Below, in pieces: positions 8,576-17,567 of a stretch of 64,000 bases of DNA. Below the pieces are notes generated by a model. The model did not search any database and had not been told where the DNA came from. It saw nothing but the letters and a program-made list of their open reading frames with translations. Where the stretch lies: contig NZ_JAMYJR010000027.1 in NCBI RefSeq assembly GCF_024137025.1, positions 1 to 64,000 of the forward strand, read 5' to 3'. Position 1 is the first letter of the stretch; every line of letters starts with the position of its first letter. The position numbers and the translations under genes are program-made. The DNA comes from Paractinoplanes aksuensis (GTDB lineage Bacteria; Actinomycetota; Actinomycetes; Mycobacteriales; Micromonosporaceae).

Positions 8576-11275
8576 ATGCGCTCGATCCTGGCAGTAGCCC
8601 TGGCCCTGGGACTGACCGGCGGGAGCCTCGCCGCGGCGGGGCCGGCCGCCGCCGCTCCTTCCGCGACGACGGCGGCGGTGGGCTGGCGGACCGATGGGAA
8701 CACGGTGATCTGGCGGTCGCCGGACGCCGTCCCCGTCGGGGACGCGGCGATCGAGTTCTGGGCCGGCGACCGGCGCCTGGGAGCGGCCCGGCGGCTCGAC
8801 TCGCACACCTTCGCGCTGCCCTGGCCCGGCCCGGTCACCGGACTGTCGGCCCGGGCCGGTGGCCGCCGGCTGGACCAGGCGCCCGTACCGAACCGGTCCG
8901 CCGCACCCCGGCCGGTCGCACCGGGCCCGCAGCACCCGGCGAATCCGGTCGACCCCGGACGGCCCGGCCCGTACGGCACCCGGACCGGTGAGTACTCGCT
9001 GCCCGCGCTGCCGTTGCCCGGCTATCCGGCCCCGGTCGAGATGCGGGCGCTGGTGACCGCGCCCCGCGGCGCCGCCGGTCCGCGCCCGCTGGTGGTGTTC
9101 CTGCACGGCCGGCACGCCAGTTGCTACGGCGAGGCGGACAGCGCCCCGTACGTCTGGCCCTGCCCGGCCGGCAGCCGGCCCGTGCCCAGCTATCGCGGCT
9201 ACCAGCAGGCGCAGCAGCTGCTGGCGTCCCAGGGCTACGTCACGGTCTCGATCTCGGCCAACGGCATCAACGGGCAGGACGAGTCGGACAGCGACGGCGG
9301 CGCCCAGGAAAGGTCCTCGCTGGTCCGGGCCCACCTGGCGCGATGGGCGGACTGGGCCGGCCGCGACCGCGCGAGCGCCCCGGCCGCCGTGCGGGCCGCC
9401 CCGCCCGCCGAGCTGCAAAGGGTGCTGCTGGTCGGGCACTCCCGCGGCGGCGAGGGAGTCAACCGGGCCGCCGTCGACAGCCTCGCCCCGCCACCGCGCG
9501 GCCAGGACGGCGCACCCGGCCCGACCCGATGGACAGTGCGCGGCCTGATGCTGATCGGCCCGACGACGTTCGGGCAGAATCCGGCGCCGGACGTGCCGGC
9601 CGCGGTGTTGCTGCCCGGCTGCGACAACGACGTCGCCGACCTGTCGGGGCAGATGTACGTCGACGCGACACGTGGGGTCAGCAGCGGGCGGGCGCTGCAC
9701 AGCGCGCTGCTCATGGTCGGCGCCAACCACAACTTCTTCAACACCGAGTGGACCCCGGGCCAGGCCGCCGCCCCGGCCGGCGACGACTTCCCGCCGGACG
9801 GGGACGACCCGGTCTGCAGCCCGGGCACGGCGACCCGGCTGACCGCGGCCCAGCAACAGCGGGCCGGCGCCACCTATGTCGCGACGGCGGCGCGGGTGTT
9901 CGTGGCCGGCGACGACCGGGCCCGGCCCCTGCTCGACGGCACCGGTGTCCGGGCCCCCTCGGCCGATCCGGCCCGGGTGCTGAGCCACGCCGTGGGCGCC
10001 GGCCGGTCGCCCGTGGTGCTGCCGGACGAGCCGCTGACCGTCACCGGTTCGGGCCGGCTGTGCGACCAGGTCGACCCGGATCCGGAACACGCCTGCCTGC
10101 CGCCCGCCGACGACTCGTTCTGGGGCCTGTCGCCCCACTTCATCGGTCTCGACCTGACCGCCGACGAGCCGGGCCGGCGGGCGGTGGCGATGAGCTGGTC
10201 GCGGCCGGGCGCGGCGACCACCCTGCGGCCCGCCCGGTCCCGGCCGGTCGGCGGCGGCGGCGAGCTGGCCCTGCGGCTCATCGTGCCGCCGGGCAGCACG
10301 GGCACCCGGGTCGGCGTCGTCGCCACCGACACCCGGGGCTGCGCCGTCGACCTGGGCACCGTGGCCCTGGACGGCCTGCCCCTGTCCCCTACCCTGCGGC
10401 GGTACTGGGCGCAAGAGGTGAGGTTGCCGCTGCGCGGCCTGACGTCGATCGCCGAACTGCGGCTCGTGCCGCGCAGCGACAGCGGATCGGCCTGGCTGAT
10501 CGACGCCTGGGACTGGCGGCCGGGCCTGCCCGCGCCCCGGCCGGTGGCACTGCCCCGCGTCGACGCCGGTGACCTCACGATCTCCGAGGGCGACGACGGC
10601 GAGCGCACGGCTCAGATCCCGGTCCGGGTCTCCGGGCGTGGCGACGGTCAGGTGCGGTTGTTCCTCGAGGACTGGTCGACCGGGCTCACGCGCACCTGGC
10701 CGGCCACCGTCCGGCCCGGCCAGGTGCGCATCCCGGCGCCGTTCCCGGTGACCGGCGACCGGCTCTACGGCTCGGACGAGATGCTGCGGCTCAGGGTCAA
10801 GGCGGTGCGCGGCGTCCAGGTCGGCGGCTGGATCAGCCGGGTCGAGGTGCGCGACGACGACCCCGCGCCCGAGGTCACCGTCGACCCGGTGGCGGGCTCG
10901 GTGGTGGAGGGCGGCACGCTGCGGTGGCGGGTCACCTTCTCGGCCGGCATCGAGGGTCCGGTCTTCGTGAGCGGCGCCGTCCGGCCGCCGGGCGCCGATC
11001 CCGAGCTGTCCACCACCGACGTCGACCCGGCCTGGCTGATGGACACCGGCGGGTACGAGGCGGAACCGAGCCGCCCGCTGTCGGAGCTGGACTTCCTCAG
11101 CCTCTTCGCGGTGATCACGCCGGACCGGCTGAGCACCGAAATGTCCGTGCCGACCATCGCCGACCAGGCGCCCGAGCCGGTGGAGCGGATCCGGCTCGCG
11201 CTGTCCGGATCGGGGCGCGCACTGGAGGACATGGGCTCGGTGACCGGGAGCGTGACGGACGCCGCGTCGCGTTAG
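8576..11275 (+). CDS. Large secreted alpha/beta-hydrolase with C-terminal beta-domains
   Basis: 899 residues from the ATG at 8576, chosen because GGAAG sits 8 nt upstream; a GTG at 8567 is the alternative. A signal peptide covers residues 1-28. Residues about 150-470 are an alpha/beta-hydrolase: VVFLHGRH strand, then VGHSRGGEG with nucleophile Ser289, and GANHNFF as a candidate catalytic His. The C-terminal part (about 590-899) is beta-rich, with acidic segments (EVRDDDPAPEV, EGGTLRW) resembling Calx-beta modules. The substrate is unknown; the family is common in actinomycetes. It stands alone between the LacI gene and the GntR pair. The 180 nt upstream contain AT-rich sequence (8419-8450) likely to hold its promoter. 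Confidence 0.75.
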   Translation: MRSILAVALALGLTGGSLAAAGPAAAAPSATTAAVGWRTDGNTVIWRSPDAVPVGDAAIEFWAGDRRLGAARRLDSHTFALPWPGPVTGLSARAGGRRLDQAPVPNRSAAPRPVAPGPQHPANPVDPGRPGPYGTRTGEYSLPALPLPGYPAPVEMRALVTAPRGAAGPRPLVVFLHGRHASCYGEADSAPYVWPCPAGSRPVPSYRGYQQAQQLLASQGYVTVSISANGINGQDESDSDGGAQERSSLVRAHLARWADWAGRDRASAPAAVRAAPPAELQRVLLVGHSRGGEGVNRAAVDSLAPPPRGQDGAPGPTRWTVRGLMLIGPTTFGQNPAPDVPAAVLLPGCDNDVADLSGQMYVDATRGVSSGRALHSALLMVGANHNFFNTEWTPGQAAAPAGDDFPPDGDDPVCSPGTATRLTAAQQQRAGATYVATAARVFVAGDDRARPLLDGTGVRAPSADPARVLSHAVGAGRSPVVLPDEPLTVTGSGRLCDQVDPDPEHACLPPADDSFWGLSPHFIGLDLTADEPGRRAVAMSWSRPGAATTLRPARSRPVGGGGELALRLIVPPGSTGTRVGVVATDTRGCAVDLGTVALDGLPLSPTLRRYWAQEVRLPLRGLTSIAELRLVPRSDSGSAWLIDAWDWRPGLPAPRPVALPRVDAGDLTISEGDDGERTAQIPVRVSGRGDGQVRLFLEDWSTGLTRTWPATVRPGQVRIPAPFPVTGDRLYGSDEMLRLRVKAVRGVQVGGWISRVEVRDDDPAPEVTVDPVAGSVVEGGTLRWRVTFSAGIEGPVFVSGAVRPPGADPELSTTDVDPAWLMDTGGYEAEPSRPLSELDFLSLFAVITPDRLSTEMSVPTIADQAPEPVERIRLALSGSGRALEDMGSVTGSVTDAASR

Positions 11276-11290
11276 TCATATTACGTATGA
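11276..11290. promoter_or_regulatory. Operator candidate TCATA-N5-TATGA of the GntR regulator
   Basis: A 15-bp inverted repeat, TCATA TTACG TATGA, begins one base after the previous stop codon. It covers the expected -35 region of the following GntR gene. Its right half TACGTATGA matches the palindrome found in the promoter of the sugar operon at 18994-19003, which supports binding by a common regulator and autoregulation. Confidence 0.55.
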
Positions 11291-11302
11291 CCTTATGTGC
11301 GG

Positions 11303-11308
11303 TAGGGT
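11303..11308 (+). promoter_or_regulatory. Leaderless -10 box TAGGGT
   Basis: TAGGGT lies 8 nt before the GTG at 11317, the spacing expected if transcription starts at or next to the start codon. The surrounding CGGTAGGGT is repeated exactly before the next regulator gene at 12087-12094. Confidence 0.5.
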
Positions 11309-11316
11309 CTCGTTTC

Positions 11317-12075
11317 GTGACGGCATCGGCGAACGGCTTGCCCACGCCGGCCCGGGCCCGGCGCCCGGCCACCCTGGCGCGGGCCATCACGGCGGAGCTC
11401 GTGGAACGCATCGTGCTCGGCGTGCACCCGCCGGGCACGCCGCTGCCGCCGGAACCGGCGCTGGGCGAGGCCTTCGGCGTGAGCCGGACCGTGATCCGCG
11501 AGGCGGTGAAGATCCTGCAGGAGAAGGGCCTGGTCCAGGTCCGGCAGGGGGCCGGCACCATCGTCACCGCGCCGGTCATGTGGGACATGCTGGACGAGGT
11601 GGTGCTGCGGGCCACCATCGCCACCGACGAGAGCCTGGCCATCCTCGACGATCTGGTCGCCACGCGCCGGGTGCTGGAGTCGGACATGGCGCACGTCGCG
11701 GCCCGGGTCGCGGGCGACGAGGCCCTGGCGACGCTGCGCGAACTGGTGGAGCGCATGGACGAACTCGTGGACGACCCGCTGGCGTACGCCGAGGTCGACC
11801 ACGCCTTCCACGACACGATCATGCGGACCGGCGGCAACCGCCTGGCCCGCGGGGTCGTTCGGGCCCTGGAGAGCCAGGTCGTCAACACCGCGCGCTACCT
11901 GGGCCGGGCCGACCGGGCGTTGTGCGTGGCGTCCAACCAGGGCCACCGGCGGATCCACGAGCGCATCGCGGCCCACGACCCCGAGGGCGCCGGCGTCGCG
12001 ATGTTCGACCACATCACCGAGGCGTGGCTGGTCCGCCGAGGTGGGCCGGACGCGCCCGTACGCCTCCAGCGCTGA
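11317..12075 (+). CDS. GntR-family regulator, FadR subfamily (FCD domain)
   Basis: 252 residues from the GTG at 11317. An ATG at 11287 is in frame, but it lies inside the operator and upstream of the TAGGGT box, so I reject it. Residues about 18-85 are the GntR winged helix (LPPEPALGEAFGVSRTVIREA). The rest is an FCD ligand domain with the conserved metal-binding set in EVDHAFHD, NQGHRRIHE and MFDHITE. It probably senses a sugar acid or related metabolite. It shares its orientation with a second GntR gene 25 nt downstream, and both run toward the sugar-oxidation operon they probably control. Confidence 0.9.
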   Translation: MTASANGLPTPARARRPATLARAITAELVERIVLGVHPPGTPLPPEPALGEAFGVSRTVIREAVKILQEKGLVQVRQGAGTIVTAPVMWDMLDEVVLRATIATDESLAILDDLVATRRVLESDMAHVAARVAGDEALATLRELVERMDELVDDPLAYAEVDHAFHDTIMRTGGNRLARGVVRALESQVVNTARYLGRADRALCVASNQGHRRIHERIAAHDPEGAGVAMFDHITEAWLVRRGGPDAPVRLQR

Positions 12076-12088
12076 CCGTCCGGACCGG

Positions 12089-12094
12089 TAGGGT
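12089..12094 (+). promoter_or_regulatory. Leaderless -10 box TAGGGT
   Basis: TAGGGT with 6 nt to the ATG at 12101, in the context CGGTAGGGT...ATGACGGC. It nearly duplicates the CGGTAGGGT...GTGACGGC of the upstream GntR gene. It indicates an own promoter for the second regulator in the 25-nt gap. Confidence 0.5.
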
Positions 12095-12100
12095 GCAATC

Positions 12101-12847
12101 ATGACGGCCCCACCCGACGCGTTCGCCACCCCGCTGCGCCGGCGGGCCGACCGGTTGAGCGTGGCCGTGGTGCTCGAGCTGGTCGAGCTCATCGTCACCG
12201 GCCAGATCCCCGAGGGCGACCTGCTGCCGCCCGAGGGACCGCTGAGCGAGCACTTCGGCGTCAGCCGCACCGTCATCCGCGAGTCGGTCAAGCGGCTCGA
12301 GGAGAAGGGCCTGCTGATCGTCACCCAGGGCCGCGGCACCCAGGTCGCCCGGTCCGGCTCGTGGAACATGCTCGATCCGGTCGTGCTCTCCACGCTGATC
12401 GACAACGACGAGTCCCTGGGCGTCCTCGACGAGCTGACCGTCGTGCGGGCCAACCTCGAGTCGGCCATGGCCGGCGCGGTGGCCGCGGAGCACACCGACG
12501 AGGGCCTGACCCGCATCGCGCACGCGCTCGAGGTCATGCGCGAGCACCGGCAGGAGAGCGACGCCTCGCGGCAGGCCGACGTCGTCTTCCACCTCACGAT
12601 CATGGAGTTGTCGGGGAACCGTCTGGCCGAGAACATCGCCAAGCGCCTCTATCTGCGGGCGCTCGAGAGCAACCGGTTCCACGGCATGGGCTACGAGAAC
12701 GCGTTCGAGTCCACTCTCGACGACCACGAGCGGGTCCTCGACGCGATGACCCGCGGCGACGTCGTCACGGCCGAGAACGCGATGCGGGAACACATTCTCG
12801 GTTCCTGGCAACGCCGCCGGTTGGGGTCGCCGCCGCCTAAGGCGTGA
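12101..12847 (+). CDS. Second GntR-family regulator, FadR subfamily
   Basis: 248 residues. The N-terminal winged helix contains LLPPEGPLSEHFGVSRTVIRES, nearly the same recognition helix as its neighbour, so the two may recognise similar operators. The FCD domain carries the expected His/Asp ligands (ADVVFHLTI, DDHERVLD, MREHIL). It is a paralogue of the upstream gene but diverged in the ligand-binding part, so the pair may respond to different metabolites of one pathway. The 3' end overlaps the convergent aldo-keto reductase gene by 11 bases. Confidence 0.9.
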   Translation: MTAPPDAFATPLRRRADRLSVAVVLELVELIVTGQIPEGDLLPPEGPLSEHFGVSRTVIRESVKRLEEKGLLIVTQGRGTQVARSGSWNMLDPVVLSTLIDNDESLGVLDELTVVRANLESAMAGAVAAEHTDEGLTRIAHALEVMREHRQESDASRQADVVFHLTIMELSGNRLAENIAKRLYLRALESNRFHGMGYENAFESTLDDHERVLDAMTRGDVVTAENAMREHILGSWQRRRLGSPPPKA

Positions 12848-13829
12848 CGGCGGCGGCGGGGATGAGCCCGGCCGCCACCAGATCCGGCCACAGTCCGGCC
12901 GGAAGGTCCGCGGCGAACTGCCGCAGGTCCTCGTCGACCTCTTGTTCCGAGCGCATCCCGACCGCCACCGCGGCCACCGCGGGATGCAGCAGCGGGAAGG
13001 CCAAGGCGGCGGCGGGCAGCGCGACGCCGTGGTCGGCGCAGATCGCCGCGATCCGCCGGGCCCGGCCCACCACGGCGGCGCCGGCCGGGCGGTACTCGTA
13101 GGTGGCGCGGGGATCAGGCTGGGCCGTCGACAGCAGACCGGTGGCGAAGACACCGGCGGCGACGACCGCGACACCGTGCTCGGCGGCCGGGGTGAGAACG
13201 GATTCGAGCGCGTCCTGGTCGAGCAGCGAGTACCGGTTGGCCAGCATGATCACGTCGACCACGCCCGCACGGATCAGGCCGGCCAGGCCGGCCGTCGCAT
13301 TGGTGCCGATGCCGACGGCGGCGACCAGGCCGGCCGCCTTGAGCCGGGCCAGCGCGGCCAGCGCCTCCCGGGCCGCGCCGGGCCAGGCCTGATCCGGGTC
13401 GTGGGCGAACAGGATGTCGACCAAGTCGAGTCCCAGCCGGTCCAGGCTCTGCTCCAGCGAGCGCTCGACCCCGGCCGCCGTGAAGTCCCAGCGCCGGCCC
13501 AGGTCTCCGGGCACCAGGAAACCGTCGTCGTCACGGTCGAGTGGGGGCCTTCGGGGCACTATCAGCCGGCCGACCTTGGTCGATACCACGAAGTCGGCCC
13601 GCGGCCGGCGGCGCAGTTCGGCCCCGATCCGGCGCTCGGAGAGCCCCAGCCCGTAGTGCGGCGCCGTGTCGAAGTACCGGACTCCGCCGTCCCAGGCGCG
13701 GCGCAGGGTCCGGCCGGCCTGCTCGTCGTCCATCGCGACGCCGAAGTTGCCGAACGGGGCGCCGCCCAGGCCGAGGACGCCGTGCGGCGACCGGGCCCGG
13801 TCGAACAGCTTCGCCACGACCGGGTTCAT
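12837..13829 (-). CDS. Aldo/keto reductase (candidate aldose 1-dehydrogenase)
   Basis: 330 residues. AKR catalytic residues are visible: DTAPHYG (Asp and Tyr), STKVGR (Lys) and FAHDPD (His). The strand order LGLGGAPFGN to GVRYFDTAPHYGLGLSE is typical of D-threo-aldose / L-fucose dehydrogenases, which oxidise the sugar to a 1,5-lactone with NAD(P). The start overlaps the stop of the lactonase-like gene (ATGA), so the two are translationally coupled. It is the last gene of the operon. Substrate assignment rests on its two partners; a general reductase remains possible. Confidence 0.75.
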   Translation of the reverse strand: MNPVVAKLFDRARSPHGVLGLGGAPFGNFGVAMDDEQAGRTLRRAWDGGVRYFDTAPHYGLGLSERRIGAELRRRPRADFVVSTKVGRLIVPRRPPLDRDDDGFLVPGDLGRRWDFTAAGVERSLEQSLDRLGLDLVDILFAHDPDQAWPGAAREALAALARLKAAGLVAAVGIGTNATAGLAGLIRAGVVDVIMLANRYSLLDQDALESVLTPAAEHGVAVVAAGVFATGLLSTAQPDPRATYEYRPAGAAVVGRARRIAAICADHGVALPAAALAFPLLHPAVAAVAVGMRSEQEVDEDLRQFAADLPAGLWPDLVAAGLIPAAAVTP

Positions 13830-14644
13830 GAACTGAGCCGGTAGCAGGTCCGGGCGGTGCGCGAGGTGATCGCGTGCCGCTCCCCCGCGCTGAGGCCGGC
13901 GATCATCTCGTCCACGGCCTCCCTCCAGGGGACCGGCCCGGCACCGAGCCGGGCCATCGGCCAGTCCGAGCCGTACATGAGCCGGTCCGGGCCGAACGCT
14001 TCGACGGCGACACCGATGATCCGGCGCAACCGCTCCGGGTCGTTCACGAGACCGGCCAGACCCGAGACCTTGGCGTAGACGTGCGGATGCGCCGCGAGGA
14101 CCCGCAGACCGGTCGCCCAGGCGTCGTCGTCGGTGGTCTCGGCGATGCCACCGAGGTGGTCGAGGACAAACCGCGTGCCGGGGCGGGCCTCGGCCACCTT
14201 CGCCGCCAGCGGCAACTGCCAGGAGCGCAGGACCAGGTCGAAGCAGAGGCCGCGACGCCCCAGTTCGTCGAGGGCGGCCCCGACGTCGGGCCGGGCCAGC
14301 CAATCCGGATCGGGGTCGACGTGTACCAGGTGCCGGAGGCCGACCAGCGACTGGCGGGCGCCGGCGGCCAGCATCCCGAGCTGGGCGTCGACGTCGGCGG
14401 TGAGATCGATCCAGCCCACCACACCGGCTATGCGACGACCGGGGTCGTCCAGCAGCCGTACGGTCTCGGCCATCCGGTTACCGGCCTGGACGACCACGGC
14501 CGAGGAGGTTCCGGTCTCGTCGAGCATGCGCACCAGGTCGGCGTAGCTGAAGTCACGGTCGATGGCCGCCATCGTCCGGGGGTCGATCCACGGCTGAGGG
14601 TCGGTGGCCCGGTTCCACAGGTGGACGTGCGCGTCGACGGTCAT
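13826..14644 (-). CDS. Amidohydrolase family 2 protein (candidate L-fuconolactonase)
   Basis: 272 residues, a TIM-barrel hydrolase. The N-terminal DAHVHLW gives the metal-binding HxH, FVLDHLGG supplies a barrel residue and YGSDWPM the late catalytic Asp. The length and WIDP/FSYADL segments match the L-fuconolactonase / 2-pyrone-4,6-dicarboxylate lactonase group. It would hydrolyse the lactone made by the adjacent aldo-keto reductase. The start and stop overlap both neighbours by four bases, so the genes for dehydratase, lactonase and dehydrogenase form one translational block. The exact sugar is inferred. Confidence 0.8.
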   Translation of the reverse strand: MTVDAHVHLWNRATDPQPWIDPRTMAAIDRDFSYADLVRMLDETGTSSAVVVQAGNRMAETVRLLDDPGRRIAGVVGWIDLTADVDAQLGMLAAGARQSLVGLRHLVHVDPDPDWLARPDVGAALDELGRRGLCFDLVLRSWQLPLAAKVAEARPGTRFVLDHLGGIAETTDDDAWATGLRVLAAHPHVYAKVSGLAGLVNDPERLRRIIGVAVEAFGPDRLMYGSDWPMARLGAGPVPWREAVDEMIAGLSAGERHAITSRTARTCYRLSS

Positions 14645-15795
14645 GACGGCGAGCCCGGCCGGTCGGGCACGAGGCGCAGTCCGGCCCGGCGGGGACGGAC
14701 GTGCGGCCCGGACGCGCCGGCCACCGGGTTCGCTGCCCGTACGGCGTTGATGTGCTCCTCGTCGACCCGGATCCCCAGGCCCGGCTCGTCGCCGAGCACG
14801 ATGCCGCCGTCCATGATCTGCTGGTCGATCTCGAGACCGACGGGCGCCGTGAGGTGCTGGACCTCGAAGGCCAGATGGTTGGGCACAGCCGCCGCCGCGT
14901 GGGCCAGCGGGTTGGCGTGATAGGTCACCGCGCTCACCGGAAGATCATGGCAGTGCGCGACGGCCGCGACCCGCAGGAAGTGGGTGATGCCCCAGACGTT
15001 GCCGACCTGGACGATGTCGACGGCGTCGGCGTCGAGCAGCGGCCGGTACTGCTCCAGACCGGTCAGGTTCTCCCCGGTCGCGACGGCGGTGCGCAAGTGC
15101 TGGCGGACCGAGGCGAGGCCGGCCGCGTCCCACCGGCGCACCGGTTCCTCGATCCAGGCCAGGTCGACGTGGCGCTCGAGCTCGGTGACGAACCGGACCG
15201 CCTGCGTACGGTTCCACGACTCGTTGGCGTCGAGCATGAGCGCCGGGTCGGCCGAGTTGCGGCCGAGCACGTCGCGGACCGCGAGCAGCCGGCGCCGGTC
15301 GTGCCGGACGTCGTGCCCGCCCTTGAGCTTGGCCGAGGTGAACCCCCGGTCGGCGTAGTCCTCGTAGACGCGGACGAGCGCGTCGTCGTCGAGGGCGATG
15401 TCGAGACCCGAGCCGTAGCCCGCCACGAACCGGTCCCGGGCGCCCAGGGCGCGCCAGAGCGGTTCGCCGGCCATCTTGGCCTTGAGGTCCCACAGGGCCA
15501 TGTCGATCGCGCCGATCGCGCCGAACGCCGCTCCCGCGTGACCGGTCTTGAACACCCAGCTCAGCATCCGGTCGTACAGGGCGGTGACCGCGCGCGGGTC
15601 CTCGCCCTCGACGGCGCCGAAGACCCGGTCGATGTCGCCGTGGGCGCCGACCCCGACGCCTTCCAGCCCCTCGTCCGTCTCGAGGATCAGCACGTGCACA
15701 TCCGTGCTCGGCCCGGGCATCACCCCGTTGGCGTCGCCGGTCAGCCGGCCCCAGTCGTGCCGGGTCTGCAGGCTGCGGTAGCCGGTTACTTTCAT
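14641..15795 (-). CDS. Enolase-superfamily (mandelate racemase/MLE type) sugar-acid dehydratase
   Basis: 384 residues; AAGGAG lies 6 nt before the ATG at 15795. Active-site features: the KxK base motif in SAKLKGG, metal ligands in LDANESW (Asp), WIEEP (Glu) and TGENL (Glu), and a later His in TYHANP. These are the marks of acid-sugar dehydratases that remove water from an aldonate to a 2-keto-3-deoxy acid. Within the operon it would act on the product of the lactonase. The final cleavage or oxidation enzyme is not in the window. L-fuconate or a related 6-deoxy acid is my best guess. Confidence 0.85.
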   Translation of the reverse strand: MKVTGYRSLQTRHDWGRLTGDANGVMPGPSTDVHVLILETDEGLEGVGVGAHGDIDRVFGAVEGEDPRAVTALYDRMLSWVFKTGHAGAAFGAIGAIDMALWDLKAKMAGEPLWRALGARDRFVAGYGSGLDIALDDDALVRVYEDYADRGFTSAKLKGGHDVRHDRRRLLAVRDVLGRNSADPALMLDANESWNRTQAVRFVTELERHVDLAWIEEPVRRWDAAGLASVRQHLRTAVATGENLTGLEQYRPLLDADAVDIVQVGNVWGITHFLRVAAVAHCHDLPVSAVTYHANPLAHAAAAVPNHLAFEVQHLTAPVGLEIDQQIMDGGIVLGDEPGLGIRVDEEHINAVRAANPVAGASGPHVRPRRAGLRLVPDRPGSPS

Positions 15796-15797
15796 GG

Positions 15798-16679
15798 TTA
15801 CTCCTTGGTCCCGCCGGCCGTCATGCCGGCGACCAGGAAACGCTGGGACACGAGAAAGACGATCAGCACCGGCAGCACCGAGACCACGGTGGCCAGGGCC
15901 AGCGTGGGCAGCTGGACCGACTGGGCGCCGGCCGAGCTGGGATTGAAGGCCGGGGTCGAGGCGAGCAGCGAGGTCAGTCCGACCTGGACCGGATAACCGT
16001 CGCTGGAGGGCAGCATCACGAACGGCAGGAAGAAGTTGTTCCAGTTCTGCACGAAGCTGAAGAACGCCACCAGCGCCACGATGGGCGCGGCCAGCGGCAG
16101 GGCGATCTTCGTGAACACCTCGAACTCGCGGCAGCCGTCGATCCGGGCCGCGGCCAGCAGGTCGCGCGGGATGCTGGTGGAGAAGTAGATGTAGGTCAGG
16201 TAGACCCCGAACGGGAAGAACGACATCGGCAGGATCACCGACAGCGGGCTGCCGATCAGGCCCACGGCGTTGAGCTCGAGGAAGATCGGCAGCACCAGCG
16301 CGGTGTTCGGGATCAGCATGACGACCAGGGTCAGCACCAGCAGCAGCCGCCGGAACCGGAACTCGGTCAGGGCCAGCGCGTAGCCGGCCGGGATGCCGGC
16401 GACCAGGGTGATGATCAGCGCGCCCAGGGCGTAGAGGGCCGAGTTGCCCATCCACGTGGTGACCGCGCCGTCCTGGAACGCGAACAGCTGACTCCAGTTG
16501 GTGCTCAGCCCGTCCAGGCTCCCCGGCGCGAACGGGTTGCCGACGATCAGGCCGCGCGCGGATTTCGTGGTGGCCAGCAGCAACCAGACGAGAGGGATGG
16601 CGAAGAACAGGACGAATACGGCCACCATCACGGTGACGATGGTGCGACCGCTCCAGCCTCGGAGCCCGGCAGAAGTCAT
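15798..16679 (-). CDS. Carbohydrate ABC transporter permease, MalG type
   Basis: 293 residues with six membrane helices. The EAA-like loop reads AAARIDGCREFEVFTKIALPLAAP, in the correct place before the last two helices. It lies three nt after the MalF-type gene and two nt before the dehydratase gene, in the same orientation. With its partner it forms the channel of the second sugar importer in the window. No ATPase is encoded nearby, so a shared ATPase is expected. Confidence 0.9.
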   Translation of the reverse strand: MTSAGLRGWSGRTIVTVMVAVFVLFFAIPLVWLLLATTKSARGLIVGNPFAPGSLDGLSTNWSQLFAFQDGAVTTWMGNSALYALGALIITLVAGIPAGYALALTEFRFRRLLLVLTLVVMLIPNTALVLPIFLELNAVGLIGSPLSVILPMSFFPFGVYLTYIYFSTSIPRDLLAAARIDGCREFEVFTKIALPLAAPIVALVAFFSFVQNWNNFFLPFVMLPSSDGYPVQVGLTSLLASTPAFNPSSAGAQSVQLPTLALATVVSVLPVLIVFLVSQRFLVAGMTAGGTKE

Positions 16680-16682
16680 GGC

Positions 16683-17567
16683 TTAATCCCGCTCGAACAG
16701 GCCGCCGCGCGTCACGAAGACGGCCGACAGCGCGAGGGCGATGACGAGAAGCAGCAACGAGATCGCGGCGGCGCCGTTGAAGTCGTTCTGCTGGAACGCG
16801 TACTGGTAGGCGAGCTGGTTGAGCGAATAGTCGTTGGGCACGATCGCGTTGCTGGCCTGGGAGAGCAGCTGCGGCTCGACGAAGAGCTGGGTGCCCGCGG
16901 CGAGCGACATGATGCCCATGTACGCGATCCACTTGCGCAGCATCGGGATCTGGATGCGCCAGGCGATCTGCACGGCACCGGCCCCGTCGACCCGGGCCGC
17001 CTCGATCACCTCGGCGCTGATGTTGTTGAGAGCGCCGTACATGATCACGATCCACCCGCCGGCGCCGGTCCAGAACGCGATGATGGCGAAGATGACCGGC
17101 AGGTTCCCGGGCACGATGACCTGGACGAAGCTCTCGAAGCCGAACAGCCCCAGCAGGCCCGAGACCGGGCTGGCCGTCGGGTCGAGCACGAACAGCCACA
17201 GCATGACGCTGGACGCGCCGGCCAGCGCGCCGGGCAGATAGAAGACGAACCGCAGCGTCCGGCTGAGCCACCGGACCCGGATCGCGTGCACGATCACGGC
17301 CAGCACGGTCACCAGGACGACCAGAGCGCCCAGCCAGATCAGCAGATACAGCGCGACGTGGGTGACCGCCGGCCAGAACCGGAAGTCGCCGACCACTTTG
17401 CTGAAGTTGGCCAGCCCGGCGAACCCGCCCTCGGCGTCGGTGAACGCGAGGTACAGAGCGTAGAGGGCGGGCAGAATCCCGAAGGCCAGCGTCAGCACGG
17501 CGTAGAGCGAGACGAAGCCGTAGCTCATCGCGCCGCGTTGGCGGGCAGTCCGGTCGACCATGGTCAT
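16683..17567 (-). CDS. Carbohydrate ABC transporter permease, MalF type
   Basis: 294 residues, MTMVDRTARQRG then six hydrophobic helices. The EAA motif is EAARVDGAG followed by IQIPMLRKW. The ATG at 17567 overlaps the binding-protein TGA (ATGA), showing translational coupling. It belongs to the CUT1 sugar permeases. It is divergent in sequence from the permease at 4034, so the two importers probably handle different substrates. Confidence 0.9.
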   Translation of the reverse strand: MTMVDRTARQRGAMSYGFVSLYAVLTLAFGILPALYALYLAFTDAEGGFAGLANFSKVVGDFRFWPAVTHVALYLLIWLGALVVLVTVLAVIVHAIRVRWLSRTLRFVFYLPGALAGASSVMLWLFVLDPTASPVSGLLGLFGFESFVQVIVPGNLPVIFAIIAFWTGAGGWIVIMYGALNNISAEVIEAARVDGAGAVQIAWRIQIPMLRKWIAYMGIMSLAAGTQLFVEPQLLSQASNAIVPNDYSLNQLAYQYAFQQNDFNGAAAISLLLLVIALALSAVFVTRGGLFERD

